Of a DNA stretch of 64,000 nt, positions 22,969-34,135 are shown piece by piece. Position 1 is the stretch's first letter, and each line of letters opens with the position of its first letter. The notes beneath the pieces were generated by a model that worked only from the letters and a program-made list of their open reading frames with translations, ran no database searches and was not told the origin of the DNA. The stretch comes from Antilocapra americana (Eukaryota; Chordata; Mammalia; Artiodactyla; Antilocapridae), in the NCBI GenBank assembly GCA_007570785.1, contig ML664159.1:4993987-5057986 (forward strand), in the 5' to 3' direction. A program made the position numbers and the translations under genes.

Positions 22969-24520
22969 CTGCAAGCACTTAAAACTCAGTCTTCTATTGA
23001 TTTCCAGATATTTCCCTAACTCCACTGTCTGCAGCAATCATTTTTCTCAGAAAGCACGTACTTGGCAGCACTTTATTCTTAACAATCATGTCTTCTTGTT
23101 ACACATTTAGATTATAGGCAGGACTAGTAATGAAATGGAGAACTTTTTGCAGCCCTCAACATCACTACTTGGAGGTACTGTTTGGTGGAACTTTGGTGGT
23201 GGTGGAAAGTGTGTCTCCTTTAAAGAACTGAGAATCTGCTGCTTAACAGGCTTTGAGAAATGTGTGACCCTCCTCCCAGTTTTTTTTTTTCCTTTGCTTT
23301 GCCTGCTAGGAAACTCAGAGCCCGCCCATTTAGTGCTCATATGAACAATGTCTGATTTCAGATTCATGATTAAATTATTTCTTTTTTTCCCTTTAAACAG
23401 TTTCTGATATTGTTTTGTTAACTTCACTCTTAACTATCTGTTCTTGTATATGGATTTTTATCATAAGTTGCGTTTTGAAATATAGAATAGATATGACAGA
23501 TAAATAAAGTGAAAATAAATGAGGAAAATCCAGATTGTTTATTAATGTCTTATTCTATCAAAACCATTTCCTTTGGTAGGATGTAATTTAGGCTGTCAGA
23601 TTTGTCTTCAAGTCTTTGGATTGCAGAATGGCACTTTCTCTTTGGAAATAAATAAATAAGCTACATTCTTCAGTCTGTTTATCTTTCTGCATTTTAACTA
23701 GAGTTTAAATCTTGAGGGGGGTTGGCATGAATGGGTAATTACCACCGAGATGAATGGTGATGATGTTTATTATTATGATGTTTTTTTCCTTTATTTGAAC
23801 CTTCAGAGGGAAGCAGTGTCTATCTCAGTCAGTCATCAGATTTGGAAAGGTAGGGGCATGACATTTCCCCCTTTTTTCAAAACAGTAAATTTTAAATGTG
23901 ACAGGCAGTAAGTTATGCTCAAGGTAATATGACAGCGGTGCCTATGGTGAGTGTAATTAAAATAAAGTCAGCACCAGGCGGGAGAAGAGTTCACAACAGC
24001 CTCCTGGAATACATGTCCTTCTTAAAGGCCTCGGTGCAGATGTCCAGGATTTGGGACACTCCTGCCCAGTTGACATCTAGGATCTGTGTAGAGGTGATCA
24101 AGGGACAGCTGCTTTTCCTGGGGGGTGGTGATGGTGGATGAACCGGAGCTTGAATGAATGGGTTGGGCTGTTCCTAGACTTGAGGTCCTTCATGGCACTG
24201 GTGGGTTTGAGGGTGGGAACAGAAGGGGCAGCTAGGCCAGAGCCTGGGGCCAGGAGCTGGTGGCTGACTCTCCTCATGTTTCTGCACTCAAGTACCAAAC
24301 TCTGGAGAGTCTGAGAAGGCTCGATTCTAACTTTCTAGCCTCAGATTCTTTTAAAACCCTAAAAGGGCATTGCTGACAGGGCTGAGGAGCTACCTTTGAG
24401 TTGGTGGGATGAAGAGTTTTAGGATATATAGAATTAAAAACTCTATCTAGACTCTTGCCTTGGGCCAAAAAAAAGGGAACAGGCCAACATAAAATGTTCC
24501 TATTTTTCCTAGGTTCCACT
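22969..24520. other. Unassigned non-coding sequence
   Basis: No repeat recognised with confidence. Overlapping opposite-strand frames at 23107-23427 and 24098-24519 have no recognisable protein features. Confidence 0.4.
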
Positions 24521-24739
24521 GTTGTTGTTGTTTAGTCTCTAGATCATGTCCAATTCTTTGTGAACCCATGGACTGTAGCCTGCCAGGCTCCTCTGTCCAT
24601 GAAGGAATTCTTTTCCAGGCAAGAATGCTGGAGGAGTTTGCCGCTTCCTTCTCCAGGTGATCTTCCCGACCTAGGGATTGAACCCTCGTCTCCAGCCTTG
24701 GCAGGTGGATTCTTTAGCACTGGGCCACTTGGGAAGACG
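24517..24739 (-). mobile_element. Bov-tA SINE
   Basis: Minus-strand copy starting with (gtt)n ('tgttgttgttgtttagtc'), then the Bov-A body with a 5-bp insertion near 24605, then the head 'gattctttagcactgggcca'. Possible imperfect TSD taggttccact / taggttctcct (24510-24520, 24740-24750). Confidence 0.9.
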
Positions 24740-24753
24740 TAGGTTCTCCTGTA

Positions 24754-25560
24754 TGAAGTCCAGACTTCTTCAGGGGGTCTTTAGGGTCCTATACCACCTG
24801 GCCCTCCAATCTCTGTTATACCCTTGCCTCATCATTTCATTCACTCTGTCTTCTTTCAGAGTCTCACTTTCCCTAAATATCACTGCTTGTCATCTAATTC
24901 CTCAGGACAGAAAGGTAGAGTCAGGCTCCATAATTCTTGCTCCCTCCTCTCTCATTTCCAGTCTGTGACTAGGCACTCCAGAGTCCTTCCACCTCTCATT
25001 TCTTTGTGGCCACCTATCAGATGTAATTTGCCATCATTTCTGGATTTCTGTAGTAGCTTGGTCTCCCTACATCTACTCTGACCCCATCCAATCCCAGCTC
25101 TACTTTGTGGCCAGAGTGATCTCTTTGAAACAAATATCAGATCAGATCATTTCTTGCTTGAACATCTGCAGTGGGTTCACATCATAGGTGTGACCCGCCT
25201 ACCTGTCCTGCCTCCCATCATGTCACTGTCCACCTCACTCTCTACACCCTAGTCACCCTGCCCTTCTCCCAGGTGCTTCCTGAGTCACGTGTTTCCCCAG
25301 GGGATACTGTCATGTCTTCAGAGGAAAAATAAGGAGATTTCCCTGAAATATGCCCCCATAGCTTCCATGAATTTTCATCATTGTACTTTTCACTGTTTGG
25401 AAGTATGTGTTCATTTGTGTGATTACTTCATTCATCTCTATTTATGTTCTGTAGGTCAGGAGATGTATTTGTTTTTGCTCAACGTTGTAACTCCCAGGGT
25501 CTAGGACCATACCTGGCACATAGCAGGTGCTCAGAGTATGGTGGTTAAGTGGATGAATGA
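24754..25560 (-). mobile_element. L2 LINE fragments, reverse orientation
   Basis: Two L2-like blocks. 24754-24970 holds 'ctataccacctggccctcc'. 25050-25560 runs from 'tagcttggtctccctacatc' and 'gccagagtgatctctttga' to the 3' end 'cctggcacatagcaggtgctca'. Their order on the strand is not that of a single L2, so at least two copies or a rearrangement are implied. Non-coding. Confidence 0.65.
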
Positions 25561-25599
25561 CTGTCTCAGTGTGTTTTTCCACAAGGAAGCTGAAAGTTG

Positions 25600-25745
25600 T
25601 TAATGCTTGCTGCTTATTCTGAACTGGACACTGTTCTAAATACCTTACATATATTAACTCAGTATGTGCAACATATCTACCAAAGACATTCTATTATTAT
25701 CCCCAGTTTTACAGATGAGGAAATTGAGGCACAAAAAGGCAAAAT
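25600..25745 (+). repeat. MIR SINE fragment
   Basis: Core text 'attattatccccagttttac' followed directly by 'agatgaggaaattgaggcac' is diagnostic of MIR. The left part is diverged. Confidence 0.75.
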
Positions 25746-25923
25746 ACCCACTTTTTTAGTGTGGGCTCCACATAGGAACTTCCTTGCAAAGAGTCCATCA
25801 TGGAGAAGGGGACAACAAGAGTAGCCATATATAGTAGAGAAACCTGACAAACCCAACCTCAGCCAGGTAGTCAAGGCCAACATCGGTAGTCATCCACAGG
25901 AAGAGGTCCTAATGCTGGCATGT

Positions 25924-26208
25924 TCCCTTGGTTTGTGTGTGCATGCTAAGTCACTTCAGTCGTGTCTGACTCTGCGACGCTATGGACCACAGTCCGCCAG
26001 GCTCCTCTGTTCATGGGGAGTCTCCAGGCAAGAATACTGGGATGGGTTGTCATGCCCTCCTCCAAAGGATATTCTTTACCCAAGGATCAAACCATGCCCT
26101 CCTCCAGGGTATCTTTCCAACCCCGGGATGGAATCCACATGTCTTATGTCTCCTGCATTGGCAGACAGTTTCTTTACTGCTAGCACTACCTGGGAAGCCC
26201 TCCCTTGG
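25924..26208 (-). mobile_element. Bov-tA SINE with internal 42-bp duplication
   Basis: Minus-strand copy, longer than usual because the segment beginning 'catgccctcctcc' occurs twice (26051 and 26093, period 42). The Bov-A body is at 25944-26050 and the head ends 'actacctgggaagccc'. An 8-bp repeat, tcccttgg, at 25924-25931 and 26201-26208 is the likely TSD. Confidence 0.85.
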
Positions 26209-26224
26209 GATGACGTGATGTAAA

Positions 26225-26665
26225 TGGTGCTTTACCTCTGTGATCTTCCTCCCCCAAAGACAAGACTAAAGAAGAAACCATCAGTCAAATCCCAACTGAG
26301 AGCCATTCTACAAAATACCTGATGAGTCCTTCTCAGAACTATCAAGGCCATTAAAAAAAAGAGAGTCTGAGAAACCGCGACAGCTAAGAGAAGCCTAAGG
26401 ATGCATGAAGATGTGACATCCTGAATGGGATCCTGAATGGAAACAGGACATAAGGTAGAAGTTAAGTCAGTCTGCATAAAGGATGGGCTTTCGTTAATAA
26501 GAATATGTCAGTATTGGTTTATTAATTAATGTAAGATGTTAATGACAAAGGAAACTGGGTGTGGAATATAATGGGAACTCTCTGTTCTATCTTGGCATTT
26601 TTTTGGTAGAACAAAAACTGCTCTAAAATCTAGAGTTTATTTAAAAGAAATTAAAAGAAAAGGCA
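26225..26665 (+). mobile_element. L1 LINE 3' UTR (old L1M type)
   Basis: Plus-strand L1 3' end. It shows 'catgaagatgtgacatcctg', 'tggaaacaggacataagg', 'atgtaagatgttaatgac', then 'ggaaactgggtgtggaatat', 'gggaactctctgttctatc' and 'aaactgctctaaaatctaga' before the A-rich end. Non-coding; the opposite-strand frame 26232-26477 is a shadow. Confidence 0.8.
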
Positions 26666-27984
26666 AGGTCACAGAGCTGGTAATGTTCATAGCCAAGATC
26701 CAGTTCCCTGTTATCTGACTGTATTCCCTGCCCTTAATCTCTATACTACCATGTGAGGTGTTCCTTAAAGCTGTCCTTGGAAGATACAACAACATTTCAA
26801 ATTCCTTGGTACAAACTTGGATCAGCAGTTCAAATCTAGACCTAATTCATGGCAATTGTGACATAGGGGACCTCCCAGTGTAGCAGAGTCACTGGGTTGC
26901 TGTAGGAATAATACTCTAATCGGGTGGGAGCAGAGACAGTCCCTATAGGGTAGGAAAGTGGGGACACTGCTTTCTTGAGCTTGTCTGAGACTGCAAGTGT
27001 GGCGACTTCCCCAGCACCTTATTCTGAGAGACTGAGGGGCTCTAGGAATAGAAAGACTGATCGTTCTTTGTACCACAAAAGGAGTGGTACATTTAGTTGT
27101 GTTAGTCAAGAAGAGGGTGGCAATTAGAAAACTTTATCAAACCTATTATCAGTAATTACAAAATATAGCTTGAACAATTATTATCAAAACTTTAACGGAA
27201 AGCCACATTATTGATAGCATGCTTATTAACTCAGTGGGAATGACACTTAATTAAAACCCAGTGGGGGAATGCCTTTGGGTTTTCTGTACAACATGAACCA
27301 AACATTTTGCTGCAATGCAGAAGTTTAATAAACGCTTCTCATTTAATCTGGGAGTTCTGTAACTCATGGTGCTTATTTATGTGATAAACAGTTTTCATTG
27401 ATCTCTTATAAGTTATTAATACTGTCTACTTAAAAAGAGACCTTGGTCACTTTTATGATAGTGTATCTGAAAGGCCATAGATGGAAATAATGGAAATGAT
27501 TGCTTTGCTTACCATCTTCATAAACCTACAAAACAATTCAAAAAAATTTTTTATTTCATTTTGTCTGAATAAACCATAGTCTAGTAAAATGGTTCTGTTT
27601 TATATTCAAGCAAAGTTATGTGTTAAAATTCATGGGACAATAAACCAAGATTACCAGAGTATACAATTGTAAGAGAAATTTTGGAGCCTGTGAATTTGAA
27701 GTACATTCTAAGATGAAAAATTAGTAATAACTGGGCTTAGAATTGGTTTCAGATATGTTAATGTATGAGGTAGAGGAATGGGTAGAAATCAGGACATCAA
27801 GTATTAATTTTATACTACCTGTGTCATTTCACCTTGTGTAGACATGAATTTTATTATCCGTCTGATGATGGAATGAGAGTTAAAAAACATGTTTTTTTCC
27901 TCTCTTGTTATCTAGGAATACACAAGCAAATTTCACAAATATTTTTTTAGTGATACTTGTTGGAATTTCCCTTCCCAGGTGCAA
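26666..27984. other. Repeat-poor AT-rich stretch, candidate unique/conserved DNA
   Basis: About 1.3 kb without a recognisable interspersed repeat. 27120-27420 is rich in ATTA/TAAT-type motifs ('aattattatcaaaac', 'gacacttaattaaaac', 'tttatgtgataaac'). No open frame of note beyond 26822-27109 (-), which shows no domain. Function unknown. Confidence 0.4.
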
Positions 27985-28620
27985 GTTTCATCCACACACT
28001 CCATGTTCTTTGCAGTGCTGGCCCATTGGCCTCTTGTTTCCAGACTTAAATCCCACACATTAAGTCTTGCTTACACATTCTCATCTTCCAGTCCACATGC
28101 ATTCTGGTCCATTCTGACCACCTGTGTGGCCACACCTCTTTCCCCAAAACTCCACGCTGAACACATCACTCCTTTTCCTTTCCCCAAACACACAAGACAC
28201 TCTTCTTCCCACAGTGCCTTCAGAACTGACTTCCCTTCATGATTCAGCTTGACTCACCTTTTTCTACCTACAGCTTCCCTGGTGGTTCAGCTAGTAAAGA
28301 ATCTGCCTGCAGTGCAGGAGACTTAGGTTCGATCCCTGGGATGGGAAGATCTCCTGGAGAAGGAAAAAGCTACCCACTCCAGTATTCTGGCCTAGAGAAT
28401 TTCATGGACTGTATAGTCCATGGGGTCACAAGGAGTCAGACATGACTGACTCAGCTTTTTCTGCCTACCTCACCCAGGCTACTCACATATTCCTCTGTGT
28501 TCTGTGCAAATAGGATTCTCTTTGTTTTCTGAACACAGGTGCCTTCTGCTTTCCTGCCTCTGTGCTTTTGGTCCTCTTGATTCTTTGGTATGAAATACCT
28601 TCTTTTTTGCTCCCATCTCC
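27985..28620 (-). mobile_element. Probable L2 LINE fragment, split by a SINE
   Basis: The C- and T-rich text in 27985-28250 and 28470-28620 (tttgcagtgctggccc, aactccacgctgaacacatc, tgtgcttttggtcctcttg) resembles a reverse-oriented L2 body. It is interrupted by the Bov-tA at 28272-28454. Diverged; the call is tentative. Confidence 0.45.
28251..28468 (+). mobile_element. Bov-tA SINE with TSD and intact B box
   Basis: Plus-strand copy from 'cttccctggtggttcagc' (tRNA-derived head, near-A-box) with B box GGTTCGATCCC at 28326-28336, then Bov-A body to 'gagtcagacatgactgac'. The flanks 28251-28271 and 28448-28468 match at 19 of 21 positions, with core ctttttctacctac / ctttttctgcctac. Part of the left match may be SINE tail, so the TSD is at least 14 bp. 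Confidence 0.95.
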
Positions 28621-28774
28621 ATGTACTAATGTCTTGTCTATAAAATCAATTCACATGTTCAGTAATATATTTTTTAATTTAATTTTATATAAACTTTAAT
28701 TATAAAAAAAATCACTAAAGCAACATTAGTGATAATTTGGAAAACAGGGAATAAAGATTACAAAGCCTATGATG

Positions 28775-29256
28775 TTATTATTATTTCCATTAAGTTTTCT
28801 TGAGATAATTTTAGATTCTCATGTAATTATAAGATATCATACAAAGAGCTCTCGTTTGCTCTTCACCTACTTTCTCCCAGTGGTGGTAAAGTCTTATATA
28901 ACTATAGTTCAGGAGTACAACCAGGAAATTGATGTTGTTACCACCCACTGATCCTATTGGGATTTCACCCGTTTATCGTGCGCTCACTTGATCTGTGCGC
29001 ACGTGTGTGTGTGTGCAGTTGCTCATGAAGGTGTTTGGTTCTATGTGCTCTCGTCACGTGCGGAGATTGGTGTGGCCACGGCCAAAGTCAAGACGCAGAA
29101 TGGTTCCATTATCAGGATCATTAGTGTTACCCTTCTATAGCCACAGCTCCCTCCCACCCCTAGCCTCTGGGAACCGCTGATCTGTTTGTTCTCCAGCTCT
29201 CAGATGTTGCGATTTCAAGAATGTTGTATAATAGAGCGATACGGTGAACAGATTCC
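28775..29256 (-). mobile_element. Old L1 (L1M-type) fragment, reverse orientation
   Basis: Minus-strand L1 with 'ttctcatgtaattataagat', 'ttcacctactttctcccagt', 'acaaccaggaaattgatgtt', 'gccaaagtcaagacgcag' and 'agcctctgggaaccgctgatc', ending 'tttcaagaatgttgtataat'. Its 3' neighbour on the plus strand is an inverted piece of the same L1 text. Confidence 0.75.
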
Positions 29257-29280
29257 ATTATATAACATTCTTGAAGTCAC
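29209..29280. repeat. 24-bp inverted repeat (hairpin) formed by L1 fold-back
   Basis: Arms 29209-29232 and 29257-29280 are reverse complements at 21 of 24 positions, with a 24-bp loop. Each arm contains the L1 text (tttcaagaatgttatata or its complement). The right arm is L1 in the opposite orientation to the 28775-29232 copy. DNA could form a stem-loop here. Confidence 0.85.
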
Positions 29281-29295
29281 TGTATGGAGTCTTAT

Positions 29296-29530
29296 AGTAA
29301 ACAGAAAGAAGGCTTCCCTGGTGGCTCAAATGGTAAAGAATCTGCCTGCAATGCAGGAGACTGGGGTTCAGTCCCTGACTTGGGAAGATCACCTGGAGAA
29401 GGGAATGGCTACCCACTCCAGTATTCTTACCTAGAGAATTCCATGGACAAGGATCCCGGCGGGCTATAGTCCATGGGATTGCAGAGTCATACACGACTCA
29501 CTAACACTTTAACTTCACAGTAAACAGAAA
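29296..29530 (+). mobile_element. Bov-tA SINE with perfect 12-bp TSD
   Basis: Plus-strand copy 29308-29518 from 'gaaggcttccctggtggctc' to 'ctcactaacactttaacttc'. The flanking repeats agtaaacagaaa at 29296-29307 and 29519-29530 are identical. The B box is altered (GGTTCAGTCCC) and the body lacks the usual 'cagaggagcctgg' stretch ('gacaaggatcccggcggg'). Confidence 0.95.
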
Positions 29531-29824
29531 CCTTTAGTAGGCATTTTTCAGGTGCTTGCTGGGAAGTTTTGTGATGTAAGTACTTCCTCCTTCCTCCTCA
29601 TGGTATCTTCAAGGCAGTGTCTTGCTCAGAGTTCCTTTACAGATGAGGCCCTGCAGAGACTGTATGATAGAGAATGAAAGCTCCTGGAAATTAGCAAAAG
29701 TTTCCGGGAGAGCTTTGACTTTCAATGACCATAGAGTTGGTGGATCTTTGAGCTCATGATACCTGGGTCTCTGAGACACAAGAGGACTACAGATGACAGT
29801 GTATGGAGCACATCCTGGCCACAC
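29531..29824. other. Unassigned non-coding sequence
   Basis: Just under 300 bases with no recognised repeat. The minus-strand frame 29609-29827 has no recognisable domain. Confidence 0.4.
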
Positions 29825-29975
29825 CATCTGCTAGCCATGTAAGCTCAGCTTCCTCATCTATGAAATGGAGATGATAATAATGTCAACAACATAGGATTGA
29901 GGAGAGGATGAAATACAGAGGTTGTATAACTTCTCTGGCACATAGAGTTTGGAACATAAGTAGCTCCTCAGATGT
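29825..29975 (-). repeat. MIR SINE, reverse orientation
   Basis: 'ctcagcttcctcatctatga', 'aatggagatgataataatg' and 'cttctctggcacatagag' follow the reverse-complement MIR pattern. Confidence 0.7.
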
Positions 29976-30659
29976 AGACTTAACAAAAATTTATAGAGCA
30001 TCTGCTATGCTAGGGTGTGCCTCAGTCGGATGCAATGGTGAGCAAAGCTAGGTGGACCTTTGTGTGATAACTGCTTTTAGTTAAGTGGGGTATATTTTCA
30101 GATGACATGTGAAAGCAAGACTAGAGCATAATCTAGTCTGATCTAACTTTTCAACAAAAGTAGACATATTTAGTAGAATCATACTTCTCCTGGTTAAGGT
30201 CTTTCTTTTTTTTAAAATAAATTAAAATATTCCTTTTTTTATATCTTTTAACAGACCCTTCCATGTTGTTAACTATGGAAACTCCTTGCTCCTAAGATGA
30301 TAGAGAATAGGAAATGGTTTTGCATCACACCTTTAAAATCATGCAGTCTACAGCTTTACTGGGTGATCTTTTTTCAGAAGGCACACCATTCACAAAGCAG
30401 CACTCAGTTAGCCAGATGTTAATTCTTATCTTTTTTTATGTAGTCTTAGGGAAAAATAAAATTTAGACTAATGATGAAAGACATATGCAAAATTAAAGAT
30501 TGCAGCAATAAATACCTGCTAGTGCCTTTCTTATTTTAAATTTTGCAAATTATTGATCTGTGCTTAATCTTTTCTGTTTTGCTTACGTATATCAGGCAGC
30601 CCACGCCTTCTGTTGCCTGGTCCCTTCTCCTGTTGGATCAAAGCCATTCATTATCGCCT
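29976..30659. other. Unassigned non-coding sequence
   Basis: AT-rich, T-runs at 30210 and 30232. No recognised element or gene. Confidence 0.4.
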
Positions 30660-31025
30660 ACCTTTTAGAAGAAAAGTGTTAATTGCTTCTTTGATCCTTA
30701 GCTCCATCATCTGTAAAATAGAGCTAAAATCTGACCTTCTTACCCCTCAGGGTTATTTAGGGAACAGATACAGTAAAGTATGTGAAAGCTCAGTCGTGCC
30801 TGACTCTTTGCAACACCATGGACTGTAGCCCACCAGCCTCCTCTGTCCATGGAATTCTCCAGGCAAGAATATTGAGGTGGGTTGCCATTCTCTTTTCCAG
30901 AGGATCTTCCCAAACCAGGGACTGAACCTGGGTCTCCCACATTGCAGGCAGATTCTTTACAGTCTGAGCCACTAGGGAAGCCCCTTAACATATGTGAAAG
31001 AATTGGTAAATAGTGAAGGGCTTAC
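30660..31025 (-). repeat. MIR SINE, reverse orientation, split by Bov-tA
   Basis: 30660-30788 shows 'tccatcatctgtaaaataga' and 'cttacccctcagggttattt'. The MIR text 'atgtgaaag' resumes after the younger SINE at about 30991. The split MIR explains why the TSD of the inserted SINE is MIR-derived. Confidence 0.6.
30779..31000 (-). mobile_element. Bov-tA SINE with 10-bp TSD
   Basis: Minus-strand copy 30789-30990. Identical repeats tatgtgaaag at 30779-30788 and 30991-31000. Because 'gtgaaag' can also belong to the SINE tail, the left TSD edge is slightly uncertain. The body is close to consensus; the B box on the minus strand is GGTTCAGTCCC. Confidence 0.92.
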
Positions 31026-31044
31026 ATATAGGACATGTTATGAG

Positions 31045-31230
31045 AGCGGTATGGAGGAGTAAGCGTGAACTTGAGCCAGACAGACCTGGGTTCAAATCCC
31101 AACTCAGCTACTTTGTGCTGGTTGTGTAATCCGCGACAAGTAACTTGACTACTCCTATCCTCAGCCTGCTGACATTTCAAACAGGAATGCCATTACCTAC
31201 GTGTGTCTCTTAAGGTGTGTTCTGGTTATT
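31045..31230 (-). repeat. MIR SINE, reverse orientation
   Basis: 'gacagacctgggttcaaatc', 'ccaactcagctactttgtgc' and 'aagtaacttgactactccta' show the tRNA-like head of MIR on the minus strand. Confidence 0.75.
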
Positions 31231-32240
31231 TTCCGTGTCCTCTTCCTCCCTGTCCCAGTCCCTGCTCTGCTTTTCTCTGTGCCTCTGGTGTCTCATCACT
31301 GTGACTGCATCATCTAGGCATTATTGCCCGTTGAGTTGGCCAGGAGGAGGCATTGATGGTGATAGGAAAGAAGCTGGCATTTCTTTGCTCTCTCCTGCCT
31401 CAATGTAAGGAATAACTCAGTCTCTGGAAAGGAATATGCCCCTATTGATCTTGGCTTCCTGGACATCACCTCCCTGACAGTTCTGGTTCTCACTGGGCTC
31501 TAGGAATACTGTCTTCTCCTGGTGAGTGGTGACTGCTACCTGCTCTTGCTAGTCTCTGGGTGCCTGGCCACTCTGTATTGATTCCTTTAGCCTCCTGTAT
31601 CCACCTCTGTACCCTTCACTGAGGTCTGTTACTTTGAACCAGCTGCACTGATTATTGTTCCTGCTGAGATTCCAGCTGGTGTAGGTGGGAAGGGATTACA
31701 TTTAAACATAAATGAACAGTATTTAGTCTTCACATAAACAGGGGTTCTCAGGATCTCATTTATCTATGTTGTTTTGCCTCATTTTCGAGCAGAGAGTAAC
31801 TTTTTTCGTGGCTTACATAATATCTACTCCTTTACACTAAACACACAAAACACAGAACAAGCCTGATCTCTTACACAGAGATTACTCCTCCACTAATTTC
31901 CCCCGGCCAGCCCCTCCAACCAGTTTATAAATCCTTACCTCAGGTTTGGAAACTATGTATTTCTTGTACTAAGGAGTGAGAACCCGAGCTAATCAGCCAA
32001 GCTCCTCCTGGAGTCTTTAACAGTCTGCTTTTTGGTTGAGAACATTCTGTTGTTGCTTTTAAGATTCAGGCTCAGAACTGGAAGCTACCATGGGGGTCAC
32101 GTCCTTCAGCTTCCCTTCTGTAAACAATCAACTCCTGGCAGATGGGCACCGGGGGCTTTCAAGCTCAGGGTAACTAAGGAATATGATTTGAGGAAAAATA
32201 TTAACCCAATCTTTTCTCCTATGATATCCAAGTGTGGATT
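31231..32240. other. Unassigned non-coding sequence
   Basis: CT-rich from 31240-31660, AT-rich around 31700-31870. No family recognised. Opposite-strand frames at 32032-32384 are mutual shadows. Confidence 0.4.
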
Positions 32241-32575
32241 AAGAGGCTGCCATTTATAAAATGAATTTATGGTTACCAAGGGGAAGGATGGGGGGAGGTG
32301 GGGAATAGTTAGGGAGTTTGTGATGGACATGTACACACTGCTGTTTTTAAAATGGATAATCAACAAGGACCTACTGTAGAGCACGTGGAACTCTGCTCAG
32401 TAATATGTGGCAGCAGCCTGGATGGGAGGGGAGTTTGGGGGAGAAGGGATACATGTATATGTATGGCGGAGGCCCTTTGCTGTTCACCTGAAACTGTCAC
32501 AGCATTGTTAAACAGCTATATACCAATGCAAAATAAAAAGTTCAAGAAAACAAAGACACGAAGATGCTGCCATTT
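32241..32575 (+). mobile_element. L1 LINE 3' end with 15-bp TSD
   Basis: Severely 5'-truncated L1, 32256-32560, containing only 3' UTR: 'tttatggttaccaagggg', 'tcaacaaggacctactgta', 'tatgtatggcggaggcc', 'ttcacctgaaactgtcac', 'aaaataaaaagttcaag'. The flanking repeats aagaggctgccattt and aagatgctgccattt (32241-32255, 32561-32575) differ at one base. Non-coding. Confidence 0.92.
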
Positions 32576-33147
32576 GAAGGCCTTTCTGATTATATTTGTC
32601 TTCTCCCAAATGGTTGAATGAGTACAATTAATTTTACAAGTCTTTTTTTGTAACCACAAATTATTTTTTTAATTATACAGTTTTCAGGAGCATAAATATT
32701 GGTGAACAATGAAGTTGTATGGCCAGAGACGAATAACATGATTGTCAGTATTCAAGGTCTAATTCAAGTATATTTCCTGCTTCTAAACTCTTAGGGTTTT
32801 AGAGACAGAAAGAACTTTACTGACCACCAATCAGTTCCTCCCATTTGCAGATAAGGCAGCTGAGGCTCAGAGTTAGGGACTGACTTATTCATTTGGAAAG
32901 ATGCCATCTCTAGTTTTAAGGATAGTGAATTCAAAAGCATAATCTGAGTGCTGCTATGGAACTCAGGATCTTGAGTAGAAAACAATACCATTTACACAGA
33001 TTTTTTGAAACGAAAAACAGAAGCTTGAGTATTCTGATCCACATAACCCTAATTTAAAGTTAAGAAGAAAGTCTTGATGTGTGTCTGCATGCATATGTCT
33101 GTGTGTGTGCTTGCTTTCCTTTTGTTTTGCTCAAGCTCTGAAAACTG
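32576..33147. other. Unassigned non-coding sequence with a possible MIR fragment
   Basis: 32800-32885 ('cccatttgcagataaggcag' then 'ctgaggctcagag') may be a MIR core. 33078-33112 is a TG-rich patch. Otherwise nothing recognised. Confidence 0.4.
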
Positions 33148-33358
33148 TGGGCTTCTCAGATGGCACAGTGGTGAAGAATCTGCCTGCCAATCCAAGAGAT
33201 GCAAGAGAAGTGGGTTCAACCCCTGGGTTGGGAAGATCCCCTGGAGAAGGAAATGGCAACCCACTCCAGTATTCTTGCCTGGAAAATTCCATGGACAGAG
33301 GAGCCTGGTGGGCTACAGTCCATGGAGTCACGAAAGAGTCTAACATGACTGAGCATGC
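33148..33358 (+). mobile_element. Bov-tA SINE
   Basis: Plus-strand copy with head 'gggcttctcagatggcac' and an extra 13-15 bp around 33195-33210 ('aagagatgcaagagaag'). The Bov-A body matches consensus closely: 'aaggaaatggcaacccact' and 'gacagaggagcctggtggg'. No clear TSD found. Confidence 0.93.
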
Positions 33359-34135
33359 AGGTATGTGTGCATTATTTTATTCTTCTCTTTTTGATATCAT
33401 TATCTTTGACCTATCCATGATATTTGCATGAATGAAAAGTTATAGATTTAATTTTAAAAAGACATATACAAGAAAGACAGCCTTTTTTTAAAATTCACCA
33501 AGTATTACTGGCACAAGGGCCAGGACACATGAGGTTCTCAAGGGGAGAACAAAGCAGATTGGTACCTAAACGAGAAATCATGGGCCCTACAATTCTTAAA
33601 GAATCCTACAAAAATGAAGTTAATAAGTATTTAAACATCTCCTAAAAATGCATTTTGTCGACTTCATTAAGTGTTCGATTTAGTATGTGTGAAAATTTCA
33701 TTATATTGGAAAACATTGAAGGTGATATGTTCTTCTTTCACAGGTTCCTAAGTATGCATAGTAATTGCCAAGACATCATTGACATTCTAAATTAGATGAG
33801 TTTTTGAGCCAAATAATTTCAAGGTAAAATTATAAGTTAAAAAATTTTATGTTCCTTTTCATTTTCCTGCAGAGAAAATTTAATGTGTGACATGGATACA
33901 TTATGATATTATTTATGTGATGTGGATACAAGCCCTCTAGAATATCGAAATAAATATATGGATCTTTGAGGGGCTTAAAACCTGTCCAGGGGATGAAGAG
34001 GGAAGTGGCAGAAGCATAGTATAGTTTGCTAGAATGAAATTCTGTAGCAGTACCCGCCCCCAACATTATAAGAGTTACAGGGATAACATTAATGGAATGG
34101 CAGGGAGCTGTGATCGCTTTCTATTAATGAAGTGT
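33359..34135. other. Unassigned AT-rich non-coding sequence
   Basis: No repeat recognised. The minus-strand frame 33830-34066 has no domain. Possibly unique sequence. Confidence 0.4.

Noticed and set aside
28326..28336. B-box sequences as evidence for tRNA genes
   Set aside because: They lie in SINE heads with no complete cloverleaf or terminator, so they are tRNA-derived repeats and not tRNA genes.
28995..29180. CpG-containing patch as a CpG island
   Set aside because: A few CpGs occur within an old L1 fragment. The patch is short and not GC-rich enough for an island.
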